NCBI GenBank assembly: GCA_014526335.1
Contig: JACTAT010000147.1
Coordinates: 312,896-376,895, forward strand
Length of the DNA stretch: 64,000 nucleotides
Source of the DNA: Chrysaora quinquecirrha
Taxonomy: Eukaryota > Cnidaria > Scyphozoa > Semaeostomeae > Pelagiidae
Direction of reading: 5' to 3'
This document shows, piece by piece, positions 58,261 through 64,000 of the stretch. Position numbers and translations under genes: made by a program. Under the pieces are notes generated by a model. That model ran no database searches and had not been told where the DNA came from. It saw nothing but the letters and a program-made list of their open reading frames with translations. The first letter of the stretch is position 1. Every line of letters starts with the position of its first letter.

Positions 58261-59830
58261 GTAGCATGATCGGAAGAAAACACAAAACAGACCAGTTTCT
58301 TCTGGAAACCAATGAAATCACACTAAAGATCAATGATCTTTCACAAGTGCTGGTTGATTATTGTTCGCATGCTCTAAATAACATTAGAGATGATGAGGTT
58401 GAGCAAAGTTTCCCAAACAGACTTTGAAGAAGATCATTTCATGAGTAATGACCCTATCTTAAGACCAAAAGCGATGAATAAATATCACGAAAGATCCCTA
58501 ATAGAGCTTGGATCCAACAGACCAGTCTTCAAACATTTTCTGCAAAATGAATCGATTCCCAAAAACAAGCAGAAAAACTTCAGTGTGAAATGGTACAATT
58601 GATATCCACATCTGGAATGTAGCCCAATTTCAGATATGGCCTATTGTTTCGTGTGCTCCTTGTTTCCTTCCCGCATTGTCCGAGAGAAAGTGATGAAGCA
58701 TAGGTAAACGGCATCAATTCTTGGTACAAAATGAAGAGCATTGGTTCAAAACAGAAAGGAAAGGTTCTGCAGCACTTGTCTTCCGACTCCCAAAGCAGCC
58801 CTTTCAGATTTCGAACATTCTGCCATTGAGTTGTGTCCAATTGTTTTTAAAATAAGTGGTCGATTAAAAGCCAGAATCATTCAAGAGAATCAGATAAAGT
58901 AAAAAATCAAGAGATAATGCCCATTCTGTTTGATGTGGTAAGAACTCTGTCGAGGCAATCTATGCCTGCTAGAGTCTCTGGAAAAGATCCAGATGGAAAC
59001 TTTATTCAAAATGTGAATCTTATGTCCAGACATTGTCCTTCATTGAAATAATGGCTTCAAAGCAAGTGCTTGACAGCATATAGCACCAGGTACTTAAGCT
59101 CGGAATCGCAAAATGAAATGGTAAACATGCTTGCCCGGGATGTCAGAGGTTGAATAAACGATTCACTGACCTCAGCAGGTATTTTTTCTGTCTCTGCCGA
59201 CACCACTCCAGATTCTTCCAACCAAGATAAGATACTGATAGCTGGGAGATTTGTTGATTCTGAAGCACTTCCTCGTGAAAGGGTACTTGAGATGAAAGAA
59301 TCGTTTGACAAAAAAAAGATGGTACAGCCAAGAGAATCCTTGCTTTGTTAGATAGTAATGACATTGCCATGGATGATTTGGCCTTACAGACATGTGATTT
59401 TGCTGCATCCATGTCCAGAAGAATAAAGGGGGTCCAGCAGTGCTCACAGAATACTCTGGAGAGGTCTTGGCCTTATACGAAAAGACAACTCTGCGATGAT
59501 TGCTCAACTTAATGCCATGAAATCCTTTCCAGAGAAAAAAGGCATCAATGCTGTTCAACAATATTAGCGTCATCATAGAGCAAGACAACAGCCGCAGAAA
59601 GTAGAAGACAATGATGACTCTACATCTGCTTTTGGTTTTGGGTATATTTATAGGAAACAGATTGGCTTGGTGTTAGACTCACTAATCTCCAAATATTCAG
59701 AGGATATACAAGTTTGCCTCGAGAAAATAAGGCCTCTTGCAGAAGGATTGCAACCACCAATCAGAAAATCAAGTAAAGCTATAGTTGATGGCATCTGTGA
59801 ACTGTTTCAAACAATAATGCAGTAAAATCA
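58260..59830 (+). pseudogene. hAT transposase, TTF/ZMYM1-like
   Basis: The frame at 58390-58602 and beyond: ERSLIELGSNRPVFKHFLQN, KQKNFSVKWYN, stop, YPHLECSPISDMAYCFVCSLF, a TTF-type zinc finger with its CFVC motif. Then PILFDVVRTLSRQSMPAR, NLMSRHCPSLK, YLSSESQNEMVNMLARDV, GIFSVSADTTPDSSNQDK, the DUF4371 block with the catalytic Asp, and CDFAASMSRRIKGVQ. From 59611 a frame with YRKQIGLVLDSLISKYSE looks like the late hAT domain. Many stops. This family differs from the hAT at 55190-57292. Confidence 0.75.
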
Positions 59831-59834
59831 AAAC

Positions 59835-60500
59835 ATATGATCTGTGCATCAAAACATCTATATCAAAGAAACAAGCTGCACGAAAAATCAAGTTGCTATG
59901 GAAAAATAGCCCTCTTAAGAAAACTGAAAACTTTACAACATTAAGGCTTCGGAAACAGCTAATAGAGTCCCTTATATTTTCAAAAATGGAATTCAACGAT
60001 TATGTTTATTTGCCATTAACCAATGGGCAATTAAACAGTCTACAACGTCTGCAAAAAGTAGCAGCAAGCCTCTTACTTGGTAGATATTCTTCAAGAGATA
60101 ATATTGTAAAACTGAAAGTGCTATCAATTAAAGAAAGGAGAAAGTTCAATTATCTGAAGCTAAGACACAAAGCTGTTCACACTGACAACTGGCCAGATAT
60201 AAATAAACTGGAGATCAAAACAACGGGTAGAGCAATACATAATACACCTTTTCAACTAAGAGTCTTGTTTTCAAAATTTACGAAAATTTGTTCCTACGAA
60301 AATTTTGACCCCAGATTCAGATTGAGCACTATTTTACATCCCCAGTCATTTTTCACGGTCGAATCCTTTATAACTTTTCAAACTTTTACTTGCTATAAAA
60401 TGAACATCGTAAGGACTAGAAGCGTAAAAATTTGCAAAAACACTAAAACGAAGATGCTGAATTCGAAATGCTTCTGTGACACAATTTTGGCCCTTAGTTG
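59835..60500 (+). pseudogene. LINE C-terminal domain fragment
   Basis: Open frame 59893-60501: LRLRKQLIESLIFSKMEFND, YVYLPLTNGQLNSLQRLQKV, AASLLLGRYSSRDNIVKL and IKERRKFNYLKLRHKAVHTD, the region downstream of the RT in CR1/jockey-type LINEs. No RT precedes it; hAT sequence lies directly upstream. It is a 5'-truncated insertion, open over 202 codons and therefore relatively young or under little decay. Confidence 0.78.
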
Positions 60501-60817
60501 AAAAGGTGTATAGCAATGAATTAAAACTTCAGACATTATTAATCAATGGAACATTTCAAGATGAGGCAGCAACAGCTTCCAACAGATATAAGAAACGCTA
60601 AGAATTTTTCTGCATTCTGTTCAGCCTTATGGAAATATTTATTGGGGAGGATCATTGAACAAGGAAGACTTCATTAAAAAATTTTTCTTATAGATCTCTT
60701 AACATTTTAATATTGTTAACCAATACTCTTTCACAATGTCATGTGTAGTGCAATTTAGTTATTTTTGATCTAGGAGATGAAGAGCCATACCTATTGTGGA
60801 TAAGGTCAATATTACCA

Positions 60818-60845
60818 TGTATGTATGTGTGTATGTATGTATTTT
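60818..60845. repeat. Short tgta microsatellite
   Basis: Alternating tgtatgtatgtgtgtatgtatgta just upstream of the PLE fragment. Confidence 0.85.
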
Positions 60846-60904
60846 TCCACCAAATTGCATGATAGAAACTGAAGTTCTTCAATCTGAGCCAGAGATCTAT
60901 GCTA

Positions 60905-61260
60905 TCATGATAGCAGACAATGGTCATTTATGAATTTTTGTGCCAGTGTGATGCAAGGTACTTAGGTCGTACTTCCCAGAGATTAGGTGATAGGATAAAG
61001 CAGCATGTCCCTACTAATATTTGTCTGCACAATTTTCGGCAAAGAGAGCAACCAACCCCTGGGTCTAAACAACAACCTAGTCGCAAACATGATTTGGCCA
61101 TTGGACAACATCTACTCAATAACCCAATTTGTGAGGATTGTTTCAAAATCATTGGCAAAGCAAGATTTGGGGGTTCTGGAATCTGTCTATATCAAGACCA
61201 AAAGGCCAGTTCTGTTTAGACAGAAAGAGTTCGTTTTCTCACTTGGACTCTTCAAATAAT
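60905..61260 (+). pseudogene. PLE GIY-YIG domain (family A), best preserved
   Basis: Open frame 60920-61219 with VIYEFLCQCDARYLGRTSQR (VIYEF and YLG are the GIY and YIG motifs; the Arg of GRTSQR is the conserved next residue), LGDRIKQHVPTN, SRKHDLAIGQHLLNN and CEDCFKIIGKARFG. A one-base shift near 61150 leads to ESVYIKTKRPVLFRQKEFVF, ending LFK stop at 61259. The RT is absent, so this is the 3' end of an element cut short at its 5' side. Confidence 0.88.
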
Positions 61261-61409
61261 TCTATTGGACCTCCTGCTGTATCCGACCAGCTGATTGGTG
61301 TTAAAATACAATCCCAATTCAGCTTTTTGTTCTTTCTGATTGGTGCATTTCGAGCTGCATCAGGGTATAAATTCCTCGTTAGACTATTTTTCAGTCTGTT
61401 TCTGACGTT
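61260..61409 (+). promoter_or_regulatory. PLE 3' region (pLTR-like) with TATA element
   Basis: Same block as 12930-13073: gctgattggtgtt, gattggtgcatttcgagc, gggtataaattcc. It carries a TATA-like element about 40 bp before the hammerhead. PLE pseudo-LTRs are known to combine a promoter with hammerhead ribozymes. Confidence 0.65.
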
Positions 61410-61451
61410 CATACTCTGAGGAGTGTCAGATGAAAAAAGCTTTTAAGTATG
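61410..61451 (+). ncRNA. Type I hammerhead ribozyme, intact core
   Basis: Stem I: CATACT (61410-61415) with AGTATG (61446-61451), perfect 6 bp. Core: CTGAGGA (61416-61422), matching CUGANGA. Stem II: GT (61423-61424) with AT (61430-61431), weak here but G-C closed in the copy at 13087-13095. Second core: GAA (61432-61434). Stem III: AAA/UUU with loop AGCU (61435-61444). Cleavage would follow A61445, giving a UUA triplet. The 3 bp stem III is typical of hammerheads in Penelope-like elements. Confidence 0.72.
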
Positions 61452-61559
61452 CCCAAAAATGATTCTGCTGTTTATCACAGTTACGATTAAGCATAACTTT
61501 ATAATAAAGCAATGGAAGGAATAGTTCTGGCTACAATGAATAAATTCAGAATTAAGAAA

Positions 61560-61800
61560 ATTTTCATTGACTAAGGCCTTCGGACAAAGACCAAGGAAAA
61601 GATCCTTGATTTGGACTTGGGTACAGGAGCTTGCAGTGGACATTGACTTTGGACTGAACAGGGAACCTTGACAAGGAGCGAAACAGGACCCATTATTATG
61701 GACTAAGGACCCTGGACTAGTACCAATGAACAGGACTTTAGAACAGAACTCTAGTCTAGGATCAAGAAAAGGGACCTAGGACGAAAAAAAAAATGTAGAG
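61560..61800 (+). repeat. ggac-rich degenerate block
   Basis: Purine-biased sequence with many irregular ggac/gga words (ctaaggaccctggactag, aacaggactttagaacagaac). It sits in the same position relative to the following family A copy as the aagattaag block does in the tandem array. Confidence 0.55.
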
Positions 61801-61849
61801 TTGACATCTGTAAAAAAGAGTATGAGTAAGGACCATGGCATGAATTCTC

Positions 61850-62590
61850 TCAACAACTTCAATGCACAGACCTTATAAGGCGGAGGTTGTTCTGAGGCAG
61901 AGGTTGTCTTGAGGTGGTGGTCAGAGATGGGCAAGTGCTTGTCTACATATATTAAATTATGTGTGGTCATGATAACTGATAGTGTGATTCTCACTCCTAC
62001 AGAATTCTTCTTGGTATGCTTTTCAGACTTGCGCGCTGCTCTGCTGCCTGTGGGATAGGTGAGCCATCACCCTGTCATTTTTCACAAGTTTTTTTGCAGT
62101 CTCTGGGGTAATCGGGGTGAACCCTTCTTTGATTTGCATCATTGGTGCATGTTTGAAAAATCGCCAAATTGTTTTGTATACTAGGATTATCCCTCTGTAA
62201 TGTCAAGGCATGGAAGCACATTTATTGAGGTGGAATGTCTCAGAAACTGCAATGCCATAGTCAAGAGTTTGGCTTCCCTCAGAGAGAATATTTTCCAGTC
62301 AAAAATTTTAATTTCTGTTATTTTCGTGCTTGAAATATTTTTAAAAGGCCAAGGAGACATCTCATAACTCAAATTTGCTTTAGGAATAATTCTTAAATTC
62401 CTTTGATTTTATTTTTTAACCTGATCTGTTGATTCATTCCATGAATATTAGGACCAGTAGGAGATTATCTTTTAACAGAGAAGCATGGCTGGATAGCCTA
62501 GTGGTTATAGTGCTTGCTTCCTAAACAACGTGGCTGAGGTTGAAATCCTGCCTAAGGCAATGCTTCTAGGTTTTTTCTTATTGTTTTAAC
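61850..62590 (+). repeat. Diverged family A copy spanning both modules
   Basis: Follows the tandem unit end to end: caatgcacag, ggcggaggttgttctgagg, gatgggcaagtgcttgtct, tctggggtaatcgggg, cattggtgcatgtttgaa, ttattttcgtgcttgaaat, aaaaggccaaggagac, atgaatattaggaccagtaggagatta, then module 2. Roughly three quarters identical by eye, so the family is old although the array at 1-6085 is recent. Confidence 0.85.
62487..62559 (+). pseudogene. tRNA-like module 2, diverged copy
   Basis: The A box is perfectly kept (TAGCCTAGTGG, 62494-62504) while the B box is damaged (gttgaaatc for gttcRannc). A T6 run follows at 62572-62577. Module 1 at 62190-62280 is too worn to call. Confidence 0.55.
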
Positions 62591-62599
62591 TAGTCTAAA

Positions 62600-64000
62600 A
62601 GTCTGTTTGAATATTAAAAACATTTCCAAAATCTCAAATGCTTTTTAATATCAATTTCAATTGTATAATCAGGGGCTGATCCAGGGAATTTGATTTCATG
62701 CAAAACTTCATTTTCATTTGATGTCCAATTCCGTTTTAATTTATAATATTCAGCTTTAATTGTCATTTAATGTTATCGTAATTTATATAAAAAAAATAAA
62801 GTGTAATACTGCTAAATTTAGGGTTATAGATAGGCTAGCTTCAGAAGACTAGGGTGGTTAAAAAGTAACTTGAAAAAGTACTTTAATCCATATTATTTCT
62901 ATACTTCAGTTAAGACACTCATCGCTTGAGAAAGGGCAAGGTGTACTCGTTTTTTTTGTTGCATGCTGTTTAGGACTTTCAGTGCTTGAGAAAGACTGGG
63001 GAGTTCCTGTTTATTTTGTCACTGAATTTTTGTGAGAGTATCGAGGGAGGCTCTTGGGTATGAGCCAACAGAATCAGGTTTTGGCCTCAGGGAAATCCTT
63101 AAGATCGAAGTTAACATCAGGTTTATGACGCATCAAATATTATTTATTATTTATTTGTATTTGATTGTGTAACAATTCACGTAAGTCTTACTGTGCTTAC
63201 TGTGTAATTTAACACAAACAACCTCAGTCATTGACCATATAAGGTAAATTAGTAGACATTGTATTTGTGAAGAAAAATGTATAAATGATCTTGTAAGGTA
63301 TGGATTAGGGGAATTCTAGACTCAATGGCAGGGATCTCATATCACCTCACCAAGTCGATAAAAGAAACGAACATCGACATTAAAGAAGTTGTGTTTTTTG
63401 TGTTTCATCTATCCAGCCGGCCATAACCTGTTTACAAAAGTTTCATTTTAATTCTAATTCTAATTTTAAATTTCAACTTTTGTTTCAATTTTTTCTAATT
63501 TTCATTTCAATTTCAATGTTATTGTTGATTTTACTTTCAATTTTCATATAAAATTTTGTTGAACTTAAGGTTTCAATTTAAGATTTACATTTAAGCTTAC
63601 CATCTGGAAGAAGATCAAGACTAATTTAAGGTTAAGCGTCAGTTTCACTTTAACATGAAGAAAGGTTTCGATGGATCTTAAGATTAGGATTAATATTAAG
63701 AGTACAATTAAGATTAACTTTAAGATTGAAATTTATATAAAAGATAAGGTTAAGTTTCAATAATAGTTTAACACTAACATTAAGCCAGACATTTTCATAC
63801 GAAGTAGCTGATGATAATGATGATTCAATTTTTGGTAAAGTTACATTTTTCATTTTTAAAGTTAATTTAATTCTCAATTAATTTTCAGTTTCATTTGATA
63901 TTGATGTAGCCATCACTGCCTCTTAAAATTAGGTATAAATTTCATGCAAAACGTCATTTTATTTGATGTTCATATCCATTTCAGTGCATAATCTTCCATT
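62600..64000. other. Non-coding, low-complexity end of window
   Basis: A ~60 bp direct duplication (gcttgagaaag units at ~62930 and ~62988) lies at 62900-63010. From 63430 the sequence consists of ttcaattt and attaagatt words like the purine/pyrimidine blocks of family A, and atttcatgcaaaacgtcatttt near 63938 echoes 62694. No gene seen. Confidence 0.55.

Noticed and set aside
59057..59588. Minus-strand ORFs of 84-138 codons
   Set aside because: They are shadows of the plus-strand TTF/ZMYM1-like hAT, whose motifs are clear in the other direction.

Overview
This 64 kb window is eukaryotic, AT-rich and almost wholly made of transposable-element remains and tandem repeats. I recognise no intact host gene. 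Penelope-like elements (PLEs) with a GIY-YIG domain, DIRS-like tyrosine-recombinase elements, BEL/Pao and Ty3/gypsy LTR elements, CR1/L2-type LINEs with an SGNH-esterase ORF1, and hAT transposons occur together. This suggests a marine invertebrate genome, most likely a cnidarian (coral or anemone). That is an inference from the repertoire, not a proof.

Layout. 1-6085: about three nearly identical tandem units of ~2.08 kb, each carrying two tRNA-like Pol III promoter modules followed by T-runs; diverged pieces of the same family recur at 40130-40370, 47810-47985, 52440-53480 and 61850-62590. 6095-9940: GAT microsatellites and two copies of a ~360 bp near-perfect palindrome. 10670-10895: a gypsy reverse transcriptase (RT) scrap. 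11340-13120: a PLE (RT, GIY-YIG, 3' region with a decayed hammerhead ribozyme). 13220-15740: a BEL element apparently split by a gypsy 5' end. 15740-22740: mostly non-coding, with a 96 bp minisatellite and a 1.55 kb satellite of ~31 bp units in higher-order blocks. 22740-25605: minus-strand PLE and LINE. 25605-31270: a long BEL/Pao element that runs into a 2.8 kb stretch of homopolymer noise (31270-34035), very probably an assembly artefact. 34340-39480: a PLE split by a 4.5 kb CR1/L2-like LINE. 40375-45757: a PLE fragment, then a DIRS-like element split by a second LINE, which itself carries a 234 bp LINE tail with an 8 bp target-site duplication. 46130-52440: a minus-strand LINE, a plus-strand LINE with an RRM-type ORF1, and a minus-strand PLE fragment. 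55190-59830: two decayed hAT transposases in convergent orientation. 59835-61451: a LINE 3' domain, then a PLE GIY-YIG end with an intact-looking hammerhead ribozyme.

Nearly all coding pieces carry frameshifts, stops or lost catalytic residues (YVDH for YVDD in one PLE, SNH for SDH in a LINE endonuclease, lost Arg and Tyr in the DIRS recombinase). The window is therefore a layered record of insertions. The items most worth following are the hammerhead ribozyme at 61410-61451, the palindromes whose two arms changed in step, the tandem Pol III-module repeat, the satellite's higher-order structure and the nested insertions.
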